Shown piece by piece: positions 45,319-54,200 of a stretch of 64,000 bases of DNA. Under the pieces are notes generated by a model. The model was not told where the DNA came from, did no database searches, and saw only the letters and a list, made by a program, of their open reading frames with translations. A program made the translations under genes and the position numbers. The DNA is taken from IMG/VR virus record IMGVR_UViG_3300028840_005911, positions 62,001-126,000 of that record. One strand, 5' to 3'. Within the stretch, counting starts at the first letter, position 1, and each line of letters opens with the position of its first letter. This DNA is from a virus.

Positions 45319-46770
45319 TCAGTGGATGGTGGCTCCAAGTTTTGTCAGGTGACGCCTTGGGGGCCAGACCACTCCGTGGCGAGGGACTTCGAGACGATTG
45401 AGAAGCTCAACCCACCCTTTCCGAGACCGTTCGACTCTGTTCTCAAGTATGATAGGGCTCCATTCCTGGCTCATCACGCCCTTACTAACGCAGTACAGTT
45501 TTGGCCACGGTACCGTGGCGTATGCCCTGGCCCTCTCATTTGGAGTTGACTCGTCCGTGAGAATCACGACCCCTGTGAGGTCCGGGAGGCCTTCCTTGAA
45601 GTCCTCCGCAGTCTTGATGCCGTGCCCCCTGAGATATTCAACGGTGTCGTCGTAGTTGTAGCCTGTATACGGGAGACCGACACTCCTGGTGAGTGCTGCC
45701 AGGGCCTCCGTCCAGGTACGGAAACTCTCCGAGAAATTATTTCCCCTCCGCATGACCACCTTGTACCTGCCGCCCTCCAGGTTATTTTGGAAGAGGTGGT
45801 AGACCGTGTAATCTTGCGACCTTGCCATATCGATCCCTTTAAGAGAATCCTTCTCGAAGAACACTGCAACTTTCGAAAGGTCCGAGGCGTTGGGCTTAGT
45901 CGCTTCCTGGAAATCGACCTCCAGCTTAGCCCCTCTGTTCCTGAGCCTGAAGAGGAACTCAGAGGTGTTGCTTTCCGGGTCATCGTACTCCACCTGAGTG
46001 AAAACCAGAGGAGTGTGAAGGAGGCTGAACAGGGTCTCCCAAGCTATCCTCCAGTTTGGTACAGTCGTGCAGCATCCGGCTCCTCCTTCTGTCCCGTCGA
46101 CCACTATCACGTGCTTCGCCCAATGCCATATTACATCTACTCGTGCGTTGTCGGAGAGGATGTAGATACTGTAACCTTCCTTGTGTGCCCGAGCTATTGC
46201 CGAGGTGTCGTATCTCCTTTTGCCGAATTGCTCCACGAACACAGCAACCTTGCTGAGGTCTGGTTTGTTACCGCCCCAGAACGTCCCCTCTGGCCTCTCC
46301 GGAGTTGACAACACACCCTGTATCTCACGCTTGAAAGAGTTCTTGGTGAGGTCCCATGTCGCCTGGTACATAGCAGTGTCATCCCTCTCTGAGCTGTCTT
46401 GCTCTGGGAACTCGGCGCGGACCTTCTCTGCAGCCATCTCGTCGTTGAAGATGGCAATCTTGTTCCTAGTATTTTTGTCCCTCACGACGACCCAAGGCCA
46501 CTTGCCGTGGAGGGCGAGAACGACTGGGACGATATCACTGTTGATGTGGAACCAGCGCCCCTCTGACCCGGGAGGGAACTCATACCCGACGAGCTCGAAG
46601 AAGTACAGATCCTTTGACCACCTGAGGTGCTTGAGAACTATAGTCTTCATACACTCGAACCGTTCCCTGTCGTCGTACCTCCACTTGTCTATCTTGATGC
46701 CGCCGCCGAGCATCAAGATGTTGCCGAGCTCAGAGCTCTTGATCTTGCGGACCTTTCTCATAATCTTCAT
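45319..46770 (-). CDS. module-family protein 1 (483 aa)
   Basis: N-terminal 110 residues (MRKVRKIKSSELGNILMLGG, then LKHLRWSKDLYFFEL, WPWVVV, KIAIFNDEMAA) recur in the 48066 and 50359 products. The rest holds internal similarity: two segments open with DLSKVAVF (residues about 172 and 300), so a repeated alpha/beta unit is likely. No catalytic motif recognised. Last gene of its operon. Confidence 0.65.
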   Translation of the reverse strand: MKIMRKVRKIKSSELGNILMLGGGIKIDKWRYDDRERFECMKTIVLKHLRWSKDLYFFELVGYEFPPGSEGRWFHINSDIVPVVLALHGKWPWVVVRDKNTRNKIAIFNDEMAAEKVRAEFPEQDSSERDDTAMYQATWDLTKNSFKREIQGVLSTPERPEGTFWGGNKPDLSKVAVFVEQFGKRRYDTSAIARAHKEGYSIYILSDNARVDVIWHWAKHVIVVDGTEGGAGCCTTVPNWRIAWETLFSLLHTPLVFTQVEYDDPESNTSEFLFRLRNRGAKLEVDFQEATKPNASDLSKVAVFFEKDSLKGIDMARSQDYTVYHLFQNNLEGGRYKVVMRRGNNFSESFRTWTEALAALTRSVGLPYTGYNYDDTVEYLRGHGIKTAEDFKEGLPDLTGVVILTDESTPNERARAYATVPWPKLYCVSKGVMSQEWSPIILENRVERSRKGWVELLNRLEVPRHGVVWPPRRHLTKLGATIH

Positions 46771-47086
46771 CGCTTCCCTCCTTTATTGGTTCGTACCTGT
46801 GGACTTGCTCAAGATACCTGATGGCATCCTTCAGGACCAAAACCGAGTCCCGTAGTTCAAGAAGTTGGACCCTCATTATGCAGATATCTTGGTGGAGATG
46901 CTCGGCCACCCTCCTTTCAGGAGTGTTGTCGCTCCCGTCCGATAGAAGATCGTAGGTCTTCCTGATAGCATTGGCGGCATTGAGCATGTCATCTCCAGCA
47001 CTCAGGAGGTGAGAGTCAGCCTCACGTGTCCGCGCTGTCGCCTTACCGAGATTCTTCCAGTTCATCTTCATTCTTGCCATATCCAT
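46730..47086 (-). CDS. hypothetical helical protein (118 aa)
   Basis: Start MDMARMKMNWKNLGKATART at 47086; the part up to 47197 is shadow of the ASCH gene. Helical bundle-like, acidic tail overlapping the next gene by 41 bases. Confidence 0.6.
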   Translation of the reverse strand: MDMARMKMNWKNLGKATARTREADSHLLSAGDDMLNAANAIRKTYDLLSDGSDNTPERRVAEHLHQDICIMRVQLLELRDSVLVLKDAIRYLEQVHRYEPIKEGSDEDYEKGPQDQEL

Positions 47087-47484
47087 ATCCCTTGTTGCCC
47101 CTTGGCGGGTATTGGTTCGTCGAACTTCTTGATGTCCTCGAGGAACAGACCGTAGATCTTGTACCCGAGGAAAGCAGGTGGAGTAGCGCAGCTGCACAGA
47201 GCTCGAGACGAGTCTCCGTCATTCAACTCACGGTGGGCCACTACCTCTGCGGTAGCCAGCACACATCCGAATGGGAGACGCTCCGGTATATATTTGAACA
47301 GCGTCACCGTATCGACGTAATTCCCAAGCGCCATAAGGTAGTGCTGTGAGTACGACTTAGCCGCGTGTATTGCTATCTGCTGTCCTAAGAGGGATTTGAA
47401 CCTGTCATGCTTCCTCGTCTCTATCGTCTTCAGCCCGTCTGCTATCAACGACGCCCAGGGTTGCCAGATCGTGATTGCTCTCAT
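47068..47484 (-). CDS. ASCH-domain protein
   Basis: 138 aa. MRAITIWQPWASLIADGLKT, IETRKHD, IAIHAAKS, then PFGCVLATAEVVAH and a C-terminal QQGIWIW are the ASCH (ASC-1 homology) fold landmarks; the family binds RNA and some members hydrolyse modified cytidines. Own promoter 30 bases upstream. Role in the phage unknown. Confidence 0.85.
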   Translation of the reverse strand: MRAITIWQPWASLIADGLKTIETRKHDRFKSLLGQQIAIHAAKSYSQHYLMALGNYVDTVTLFKYIPERLPFGCVLATAEVVAHRELNDGDSSRALCSCATPPAFLGYKIYGLFLEDIKKFDEPIPAKGQQGIWIWQE

Positions 47485-47512
47485 CGCGTGTCTCCTTCTG
47501 GGTAAGCTTTTC

Positions 47513-47535
47513 CTTCACTGTTCTTATACCAGAAG
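47513..47535 (-). promoter_or_regulatory. minus phage promoter for the ASCH operon
   Basis: Minus strand CTGGTATAAGAACAGTGAAGGA, full consensus. Confidence 0.75.
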
Positions 47536-47558
47536 ATGAGAGGATTCTTCGAAGGAGT

Positions 47559-47590
47559 AAAAAAGAGTGGTGGGGTAGGATCACCACTCT
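47559..47590 (-). terminator. terminator of the minus-strand RNA
   Basis: Minus strand GAGTGGTG-ATCCTACCC-CACCACTC then six T. Also ends the operon upstream. Confidence 0.85.
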
Positions 47591-47763
47591 ATGTGACTCA
47601 GCAGGGATAATCCCCTGCTGGAAACATGTCCGGCTTTCACCCCGGCACTTCCCTACCCAGTAGAGTTGCGAGTCACCAGCATCTCTACCCCAGGTGAGTT
47701 ATCCATGCTCACCCGGAAAAGTGGTCGTTGGCGAGTGACGTCCGGGCAGGACGTATTCCTCGC
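47559..47763 (-). ncRNA. minus-strand structured RNA (about 205 nt)
   Basis: Runs from the promoter inside the 47765 gene end to a strong terminator. Stems: GGCGAG/CTCGCC enclosing GTCC/GGAC (47731-47766), GGGTGAG/CTCACC (47695-47712), GTAGAG/CTCTAC (47664-47694), CAGCAGGG/CCCTGCTG (47602-47624). No SD-led frame. Most of its length is paired, so a folded RNA is likely. Confidence 0.6.
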
Positions 47764-47785
47764 CTCACTGTTCTTGTACCACATC
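47764..47785 (-). promoter_or_regulatory. minus phage promoter inside a gene end
   Basis: Minus strand GTGGTACAAGAACAGTGAGGCG. It overlaps the last codons of the 47765 gene (encoding VVQEQ), and the RNA starts just past the stop. Confidence 0.65.
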
Positions 47786-48052
47786 CACGGTCGGATTTTC
47801 CACCTTCATGATGGGCCGGTCACCTTCCTTCCAGACCGGGATGGGGATGTCCTCTTTGACGGCGCACTTGTAACAGATGCGCTCTTCCTTGACGACCTCA
47901 GTCCCAACTCCGCCACGGTCTATTCTGCGGCTCTTTCCCCATCCGTCGGGAGTGAACCTCTCGGGGTATTCTTTCTCCCGGGTCTCGGAAACGATCTTGA
48001 TTTCCCGCTGCCCGAGCTCCGAATGCTTGCCGCACCTATCACACTTGTACAT
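47765..48052 (-). CDS. zinc-ribbon protein (95 aa)
   Basis: MYKCDRCGKHSELGQREIKI, a long basic loop, ICYKCAVKED: two CxxC pairs. Pro-rich end overlaps a promoter. Confidence 0.7.
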   Translation of the reverse strand: MYKCDRCGKHSELGQREIKIVSETREKEYPERFTPDGWGKSRRIDRGGVGTEVVKEERICYKCAVKEDIPIPVWKEGDRPIMKVENPTVDVVQEQ

Positions 48053-48065
48053 CTCACCTCCTAGA

Positions 48066-50345
48066 CTAGGTATTGCCCTTTTCGATGACCACCTTCTTCA
48101 ACCTCACCGAGAACATCAGCCTCTTCAGCTTGTCCAACTCGACATCTACCTGGTGACCGGTCATGGTGCCAAAGCGCTTGAAGGGGTATCTGGAACTCCT
48201 GAACTTGAAGGCCGCTCCGTCGCGGCAGAACGTGAACTTGAGCCTCAGTTCTTGCTCATCAAGGACTGGCTCTATGTGCACCTCGTCGTACTCCGTACCC
48301 ACGCGATCCTCGATGTGATCGAAGACGTTCCTTGAGAGGGATGGGTACTGGGTATCTTCTTGGGTCTCCTTGATGATCCTCCTCAGTTCCATTTCCGCAT
48401 CGACGGTGAGAACGTATTCTCCCTCTACCATGGACAGCTCTTCAGGGAGAAGCCTCCCAGATACGCTGCCAATGAGATCGTCATTGCGGTAGAGGCGCAG
48501 ATTGGCGAAAGCCTTTCCGTGTCTGGTGCCCTTGGTGATGAACTCCGGCCTGATGGAGCCGTAGGACTTGTCCAAGTTGTTTTCCCACGTCACGCTGACA
48601 TCTGACCAGATATGATCTTTCTCAGGAAGCGGGAAGTACTTCTCTCCTCTCATCCACACCGGCACAGATAACCTTTTGGCGACATCCATCATCGCTTTGT
48701 AGATGACCGAGGAGTCGTGGAACTTTGACCAGTACTCATCGACATCCTGGAAGGAAACATCGAAGTCCCTGCGGCAAACCAGCTTGTTGTCCTTGTGAAG
48801 GCCAATTGTCACGCGCGCCGTCACACCAACGAAGTCAACGGAGTTCCCGCTGACCGACGCTCCATCAAATTCGAGGCTCCGGCTAGACGCCCACTCGACC
48901 ACCTCGTTGGCAAGGTCCTCTGCGAAACTGTTCGTACCGCCCCTCTTCCTACCCAGCCACACCTTCTGAGCTGCGGCGCAGGCCATCTTCTGTATCTGCT
49001 CGTAAACGTCCCCGGCACCGAGAAGGTGCCTGTTGTCGAATTCCAACCTCATGGTTCCGCAGGGTCTGGCGTTCGACAACAGCCTGACATCGACTATCGT
49101 GGTGCCGTTCACAGGGGAGTTCAAACAGGTTTCCGCGTAGAAGGAATCGAAGTCGTCCCCTTCTGAGAAATCGAGCTCTGGATCTTCCGGGTACTCTGGT
49201 AGATCGGTCATGCTCATGACCTCTCTACTGGTGAATATCTTGGTCAGCTTACGATCCTTGACGGCGCAATCGGACATCTCCAGTGGCCCTCCACCTTGCT
49301 TCTTCCAGTACCTCTCCGCAGCTGCGCACATCATCTTGAAAGCGAAGTCCACCAGATCGTTGAAATCCTCCACGGACTCCGGTATCTCGCTGTTGTGGAT
49401 GGGGAGTCTGACCTCCCCTACCCTATTGTCCTTGTTGGCATGCGCGGGTGAACCGTACAGATAAGCCGCAGCGAATATACCACCTTTGCCCGGAACTAGA
49501 CGGGTCATCATGAATGAGGAGAACTCGTCCCCAGGACTTTTGTCCCAGTAATCGACACTGAGGTCACAGATGGGGTCCTCCTCGAATGACTCGTCCCCTC
49601 TCCAATGGGATTTCCACTGGGATTTGCGCAGCGTCTTTACGTGACCGTGCTCCTTGAACAGCTCCGCCACACCTTCATCGGTGAAGAACGTGGGCAGCTT
49701 GGCAGGGGGCGCTTCTACCCGCCTATCGACGACAGGTTTACCGAGCTTATTGACCTCCTTCCTGAGCTTCTTGAGATTGGAATCGAGGTTGTCTTTCCGT
49801 ACAACAGGCTCCGGATGTCTGTAGGTGTACTCAAGAGGTTTGATTCCAGCCGGGAGGTGCTTCAGATCCTTGAGGGAGTTTTGGACAATAGACTTGGTGG
49901 TTTCGTCAAATTGTCCAACGACTCCTTTGGTTCCTTCTTCGATGCCGGCGGTTACAGTAGCGTACATGCAGTACATCTCCGCGAGCTCGGCATCGTTCAT
50001 CACCGAAACCCTCTTGTCATGGCGGAAGGAGAAGACTTCGACAATGGGGTACTTGCTTGGCGTAATGTACCCATACCCATGGCCCAATCTTGGAACGGTC
50101 AGGAGTCTTTTTTCATCCCCATCCCGGTCCCGGGGGTACGAGACATCCTCGAATCTATCATCCCACTCCATGACGTACAGCTTCTTTTGCCACCTGAGGA
50201 AGCTCAGTATGGCCGTCACACCCCTTTCCACCCGTTTCCAGCCGTGACGTGTGAAATCCTCCTTTGGGTAGGTTCCCGGGTCAATATTGAGCTTGCAGAT
50301 CAGGAAATCTTTGAGCTCGGAGCTCTTTATCTCACGAACCTTCAT
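48066..50345 (-). CDS. module-family protein 2 (759 aa)
   Basis: Shares the N-terminal module (MKVREIKSSELKDFLICKLN, FLRWQKKLYVMEW, YPIVEVFSF, RVSVMNDAE). Beyond residue 170 it has repeated units around a DxSxxWDxxxGxxxSxxM-like phrase (LSVDYWDKSPGDEFSSFMMT; DVSVTWENNLDKSYGSIRPE), each followed by a CAAAxxxWxx-type helix (MMCAAAERYWKKQG, MACAAAQKVWLGRK). Function unknown; could be a surface or scaffold protein. Confidence 0.65.
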   Translation of the reverse strand: MKVREIKSSELKDFLICKLNIDPGTYPKEDFTRHGWKRVERGVTAILSFLRWQKKLYVMEWDDRFEDVSYPRDRDGDEKRLLTVPRLGHGYGYITPSKYPIVEVFSFRHDKRVSVMNDAELAEMYCMYATVTAGIEEGTKGVVGQFDETTKSIVQNSLKDLKHLPAGIKPLEYTYRHPEPVVRKDNLDSNLKKLRKEVNKLGKPVVDRRVEAPPAKLPTFFTDEGVAELFKEHGHVKTLRKSQWKSHWRGDESFEEDPICDLSVDYWDKSPGDEFSSFMMTRLVPGKGGIFAAAYLYGSPAHANKDNRVGEVRLPIHNSEIPESVEDFNDLVDFAFKMMCAAAERYWKKQGGGPLEMSDCAVKDRKLTKIFTSREVMSMTDLPEYPEDPELDFSEGDDFDSFYAETCLNSPVNGTTIVDVRLLSNARPCGTMRLEFDNRHLLGAGDVYEQIQKMACAAAQKVWLGRKRGGTNSFAEDLANEVVEWASSRSLEFDGASVSGNSVDFVGVTARVTIGLHKDNKLVCRRDFDVSFQDVDEYWSKFHDSSVIYKAMMDVAKRLSVPVWMRGEKYFPLPEKDHIWSDVSVTWENNLDKSYGSIRPEFITKGTRHGKAFANLRLYRNDDLIGSVSGRLLPEELSMVEGEYVLTVDAEMELRRIIKETQEDTQYPSLSRNVFDHIEDRVGTEYDEVHIEPVLDEQELRLKFTFCRDGAAFKFRSSRYPFKRFGTMTGHQVDVELDKLKRLMFSVRLKKVVIEKGNT

Positions 50346-50358
50346 GGCTGGCCCTCCT

Positions 50359-51300
50359 TCACATGCTGTTGAACTTCTTCATGTCGTCGGGGTTGAACTT
50401 CACTTCTACGCCAGGCTGCGGAAAATTCTGCAAGGCGGGTCCGTCGGACCGGTCCCGTCCGAAGAACTTTGAAGGTAGCGCGTACGTCTCGAGGGCCAGC
50501 TTATTGAGGAGGTCCTGGAATTCCTGAAAAGTCTCAGGCTTCTCTTCCATTTCGATACACCCTATGTCCTTACTGTACCGGATGTCGGAGATGCGCCCAC
50601 TTTCGGGTTCAACTATCTCGAACGTGAAGGCTCCCTCACGTATCTCAGACCTCTTGGTGACGTACAGCCTTATTTCGGAGTTGCGAGCCACAACGTAGGT
50701 TTGGCCGGCTCCAGCCCCTCCAGTTATCTTCACGAGCTTGCCAACGTGCTCGTCCCCCTTCCACTCACCCTTGTCCCTCACGATATTCCCGACCGAGTCG
50801 TAGATCCCGGACTGTTCCTTCTCAATGACGCGCACTCCTCCGCTGAGGGTGAACTGCGGCTCTGCCTTGTCGTCCTCCTTGAAATGGCTATTGATGCTCT
50901 CGATCACATCAGAATTAGCCCTCATGACCGTGTCGATTGGCTCCCGGTCGTTGAAGATTGTGAACCCGCCGCCCGGGGAAAGAACCTCAACAAGCGGCCA
51001 ATCCCCGATGAGGTGGCCCTGTACCAGGACTGAGTTGTGGGCGAAGCCCTGGCCCCAAACCCAGCAGTTCTCCTCGCCTTTGAGAAGACGGAGGGGCGAC
51101 ACCAGATACAGCTCCTTCTGCCACTTGAGGAACTTCTTGATCTCCAAGACGAGGCGCTTGACGCACTTGTCTTCCTTGCCGAGCCGGCTCTTCGGGACCT
51201 TGAGGCTCTCCTCGTAGGTTCTCGCGAAGATCTTACCTTTACCACGAAGCACGCTCTCGAGCTCAGAGATCTTGATCTTCCTAATCCTTACGTCACTCAT
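50359..51300 (-). CDS. module-family protein 3 (313 aa)
   Basis: Start MSDVRIRKIKISELESVLRG after GGAGGGAATGAAACC. N-module continues FLKWQKELYLVSPL, WPLVEVLSP, FTIFNDREP. Then KLVKITGGAGAGQTYVVARN, a phrase seen in phage structural proteins with carbohydrate- or tail-related folds, and a helical end. Unknown. Confidence 0.65.
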   Translation of the reverse strand: MSDVRIRKIKISELESVLRGKGKIFARTYEESLKVPKSRLGKEDKCVKRLVLEIKKFLKWQKELYLVSPLRLLKGEENCWVWGQGFAHNSVLVQGHLIGDWPLVEVLSPGGGFTIFNDREPIDTVMRANSDVIESINSHFKEDDKAEPQFTLSGGVRVIEKEQSGIYDSVGNIVRDKGEWKGDEHVGKLVKITGGAGAGQTYVVARNSEIRLYVTKRSEIREGAFTFEIVEPESGRISDIRYSKDIGCIEMEEKPETFQEFQDLLNKLALETYALPSKFFGRDRSDGPALQNFPQPGVEVKFNPDDMKKFNSM

Positions 51301-51596
51301 GGTTTCATTCCCTCCTTGTCCGGCAGCTTGTCGAACTTCTCGTGGTATTCTACAAACAAATCGGACAGGATTGCCATCTTTCTTATACAGCTCCATTGCT
51401 CGTCGGTGAAAAGCCGTCTGAAGTGTTCAGCATCCTCTACGGTGCCGACCATCTCATCGACCTGGTCCTCGAGCTCCACGAAAGCGTAGTAGAATACGTT
51501 CTTGATGTGCTCGTGGCTCGCCCTGTCCGATAGCAGCTCCAGTTCCTTCTTCTTGTACTCCTCATACTCTTCCGGTGAGTATACCTTAATCGCCAT
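51297..51596 (-). CDS. helical acidic protein (99 aa)
   Basis: MAIKVYSPEEYEEYKKKELE; helical throughout. Coupled to both neighbours. Confidence 0.65.
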   Translation of the reverse strand: MAIKVYSPEEYEEYKKKELELLSDRASHEHIKNVFYYAFVELEDQVDEMVGTVEDAEHFRRLFTDEQWSCIRKMAILSDLFVEYHEKFDKLPDKEGMKP

Positions 51597-52014
51597 GGCC
51601 CTTCTCCTTGCACCTCTTCTCGAGCTTCTCTATGCCGTGAAGGAGCTCGTCCACCACCCCTTTACAGGGCGGCTTCTTGCACGGGCCCGCCAGTCTTCCA
51701 GAGCACTCGTCTATTCCCCAGTCTATTTTGCGGCAGATTTTCGTGCCACCGTAATTGGCGGAGTCGAGGTAGTATTCGCACGTTGCGGACGAGGGTACTA
51801 TCGCGGCCCCCAAGGCGTAGAGCATCCAGAAGCAGCAGAAGACCACGAACAGGTAGGCCACGAAGTGGTAGTCTCCCACGGCCCACTCCACGAATCTCTT
51901 GAACTTGCTCTCGAACTTCCTTTCCTGCTCGAGCCTGTCCGCAGCCTTCCTGAGGTCTTCTTCTAGGACCTCGATCCTTCTCTCGTAGTATTCTTTGCTA
52001 TCAGCCACTGGCAT
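51586..52014 (-). CDS. coiled-coil membrane protein (142 aa)
   Basis: Coiled coil 8-38, membrane helix about 48-72 (HFVAYLFVVFCCFWMLYALG), then a Cys-rich outer part (six Cys) and a helix. Parallels the 40607 gene in layout. Confidence 0.65.
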   Translation of the reverse strand: MPVADSKEYYERRIEVLEEDLRKAADRLEQERKFESKFKRFVEWAVGDYHFVAYLFVVFCCFWMLYALGAAIVPSSATCEYYLDSANYGGTKICRKIDWGIDECSGRLAGPCKKPPCKGVVDELLHGIEKLEKRCKEKGHGD

Positions 52015-52681
52015 CGTCTCTTCCTTTCAGCGCCGGGGTATATCCCGACTTCAGCGCGTCCAGACCGGTCTGGTGTACCATCATCGTCACGAAGGCGTCC
52101 ATCTCGGCCTTGGCCGACACGACCACCTTGTCCATGGCCTCTTCGAAGAGCTCGAGCATGAACGGCAGGTGGTTGGTCAGCTCACTGTGTACCGCCTGGA
52201 ACTTGGCCACGAGGTTCTTGCGCTCCTCTTTGTTGAGAGGTCTCTTCTCCTTAAACCTCTCCCTGGTCTCGATGACAGCTTCTTTCAAGTAGGTCACGGC
52301 CTCCCTGATATTCTTCCCGACCACCTTCCTGGACCTCTCGTGTACGTGCTCTTCGGCCGGCGGAGGGGGAACGCCCACCATCTCACCTTCACGGACCCTC
52401 TCCAGGGTACACGGAACCCCGCCAGCCCCCATGTTCACGGTCGTCAGCATGGTAGCGAACTGAGCAGCCGACATCCTGAGCCGCAGGATGGGCTTGTCAG
52501 GCATGTATAGGTCTTCGGTCGGCATCTCTCGGTCACGCTCTACTCTGCCTTCGTACACTTCGATTGACATGTACGAGCCGTAGGAAGGCAGGGAAGAAGC
52601 GAAGAACCTCACGTCTCCCTGCGTCCTTCTCAGGGCTATCATCCCATAGCTGGGGTGCCGGTCTGTGTATCTGTCCTTCAT
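52001..52681 (-). CDS. conserved phage-type hypothetical protein (226 aa)
   Basis: LRMSAAQFATMLTTVNMGAG followed by GVPCTLER is a phrase I know from many phage hypothetical proteins, preceded by a beta-rich start (GSYMSIEVYEGRVERD). The second half is helical. First gene of the minus operon, SD AAGGAGGGATTC. Confidence 0.7.
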   Translation of the reverse strand: MKDRYTDRHPSYGMIALRRTQGDVRFFASSLPSYGSYMSIEVYEGRVERDREMPTEDLYMPDKPILRLRMSAAQFATMLTTVNMGAGGVPCTLERVREGEMVGVPPPPAEEHVHERSRKVVGKNIREAVTYLKEAVIETRERFKEKRPLNKEERKNLVAKFQAVHSELTNHLPFMLELFEEAMDKVVVSAKAEMDAFVTMMVHQTGLDALKSGYTPALKGRDDASG

Positions 52682-52707
52682 GAATCCCTCCTTGGGTTAA
52701 TGTGTTT

Positions 52708-52731
52708 CCTTCATGATTCTTATACCTGAAA
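52708..52731 (-). promoter_or_regulatory. minus phage promoter of the 52.7-47.8 kb operon
   Basis: Minus strand CAGGTATAAGAATCATGAAGGA; its partner on the plus strand starts 13 bases away. Confidence 0.75.
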
Positions 52732-52743
52732 AGATGCCGGCTT

Positions 52744-52764
52744 TTGGGGTATAAGAAACGTGAG
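52744..52764 (+). promoter_or_regulatory. plus phage promoter of the HicB-like operon
   Basis: TTGGGGTATAAGAAACGTGAGA. Confidence 0.7.
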
Positions 52765-52778
52765 ATGAAAGTTACCGT

Positions 52779-52806
52779 CAAGTACCCATCAAGTACCCAT
52801 CAAGTT
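52779..52806 (+). repeat. 11-base tandem repeat in a leader
   Basis: CAAGTACCCAT twice, then CAAGTT, between promoter and SD of the 52818 gene. The usual leader has CACCC here; the repeat carries ACCC twice. Confidence 0.6.
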
Positions 52807-52817
52807 AGGAGACCACC

Positions 52818-53270
52818 ATGGGAATACAACCTTCTGACAACATAATAGACGAGCTCGTCCGAGACATCGAGTACCCTATCACGGTCCACACCTTGCCGAA
52901 AGAAGATGGAGGAGGGTTCTTTGCCTATCTCCCAGACATCGGTCACTCGGCATGTAGTGCTGCCGGAGACACCCTCGAGGAGGCCATCTATATACTCAAA
53001 GACGTTCTTGAAGGAGTCACCGAGGTCTACGAAGAAAGAGGTTACAAGATTCCTCGACCCTCTGGAGATCCAGTCAACGACGACTTCCCCACGGCCAGAG
53101 TCCTACTAAGGCAGGCTGTTTTCAAGCTCGAGTCCGACGATCCGGCAGATGGATCCTGGACCAGCTGGATAGAGAATGCCAAGAAGCGGGTGCAGTGGGA
53201 CCCGGAAGTGGACGGCAAACCACTATCTGACGAAGATCGAGAGCTGCTGAAGAAGCTGGAGGGAAGATGA
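52818..53270 (+). CDS. HicB-like protein (150 aa)
   Basis: IEYPITVHTLPKEDGGGFFA, YLPDIGHSACSAAGDTLEEA and YKIPRPSGDP match the HicB RNase-H-like antitoxin fold. No HicA toxin gene lies beside it and the usual C-terminal DNA-binding part is replaced by about 60 unrelated residues, so it may not be an antitoxin. SD TAGGAGACCACC. Confidence 0.75.
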   Translation: MGIQPSDNIIDELVRDIEYPITVHTLPKEDGGGFFAYLPDIGHSACSAAGDTLEEAIYILKDVLEGVTEVYEERGYKIPRPSGDPVNDDFPTARVLLRQAVFKLESDDPADGSWTSWIENAKKRVQWDPEVDGKPLSDEDRELLKKLEGR

Positions 53271-53527
53271 GTTCATTCGAATGTCCCGTATGCGGGAAAG
53301 AGTTCTGGGGGTCTACTTGCTCGCACTGCCTGAAGAGTATGACCACTCTGGAGTTCGATACGCGCCTGAGAGAGATCCTCAAAGACATGACCGGAGAGGA
53401 ACTCCTGGATATTCCCGGGGTGTACGAGGCAGTTTCTGAGTATTTCAACAACGAGGTGCTGGACAACTGGTATAACGATAAAGTGATGGAGGTTGGATAT
53501 GGACAACGAGAGCCGCTACAGGACTGA
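53267..53527 (+). CDS. zinc-binding protein (86 aa)
   Basis: FECPVCGKEFWGSTCSHC: two Cys pairs in the first 20 residues, then an acidic helical body. Four-base overlap with the HicB-like gene. Confidence 0.65.
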   Translation: MSSFECPVCGKEFWGSTCSHCLKSMTTLEFDTRLREILKDMTGEELLDIPGVYEAVSEYFNNEVLDNWYNDKVMEVGYGQREPLQD

Positions 53528-53774
53528 CCCGACCTTCAAGGCATACGCCGATATGGTGACGCGCATCATAGAAGATGGGCAGATAACTGCAGAGGAACTG
53601 CTTTCAGCAACCAAGGTCGGTATCACCAACTACCAGGTCAGGAACGTGGAGCTCCGCTATTACCCTGTCATCTGCGGGCATACTCTGAAGTGCATCACAA
53701 CCCCTGACAGAGTGTGTCGTAGGCCTAAGGGTCACGGCGGGGCCCACGGCGATGGGGACGGGTACATGTGGTAA
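53499..53774 (+). CDS. hypothetical protein (91 aa)
   Basis: ATG after GGAGG. MDNESRYRTDPTFKAYADMV; C-terminal CGHTLKCITTPDRVCRRPKG with HGGAHGDG could bind metal. Unknown. Confidence 0.65.
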   Translation: MDNESRYRTDPTFKAYADMVTRIIEDGQITAEELLSATKVGITNYQVRNVELRYYPVICGHTLKCITTPDRVCRRPKGHGGAHGDGDGYMW

Positions 53775-53777
53775 AGG

Positions 53778-53806
53778 TAAAAGAGAGGATTCAACCCTCT
53801 CTTTTA
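53778..53806. terminator. bidirectional terminator
   Basis: AAAAGAGAGG-ATTCAA-CCCTCTCTTTTA between converging genes. Confidence 0.8.
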
Positions 53807-53810
53807 GCTC

Positions 53811-54200
53811 TCATTCGAGAACCCACATCGCACCATTGTGGTTGTATTTCTTACCGCACTGGCACTCGAAGAAACTTGAGGCATCACTGATATAGCCGGA
53901 CCACCCGCATTCGCACCGGTAGTGATGATCTTCCCCCACTGCTGTCAGCTTCTCTCCTACTGGAGGCCAGTACTCTTCAGCCATAGTCATGATCCTGAGA
54001 TCGAGGCCAATCTTACGGGCGTCCTCGAGCATATCCTGAAGGACCTTCCGCACGACGACCACCTTCTCCAGCATTGGGGTGGGATCAGTGCCCTTACTGG
54101 CTATCAGTATCCTGTCCAAAGACCCAAGGCACCCTCTGATCCTGTCGTCGGCCTTCTGCAGGTCTTCTTCGGCTGCTTCTAGAGCATCCATCCTGGTCAT
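53811..54200 (-). CDS. helical zinc-ribbon protein (129 aa)
   Basis: N-terminal 85 residues helical (MDALEAAEEDLQKADDRIRG); then YRCECGWSGYI and FFECQCGKKY make a ribbon. Last gene of the operon. Confidence 0.65.
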   Translation of the reverse strand: MTRMDALEAAEEDLQKADDRIRGCLGSLDRILIASKGTDPTPMLEKVVVVRKVLQDMLEDARKIGLDLRIMTMAEEYWPPVGEKLTAVGEDHHYRCECGWSGYISDASSFFECQCGKKYNHNGAMWVLE

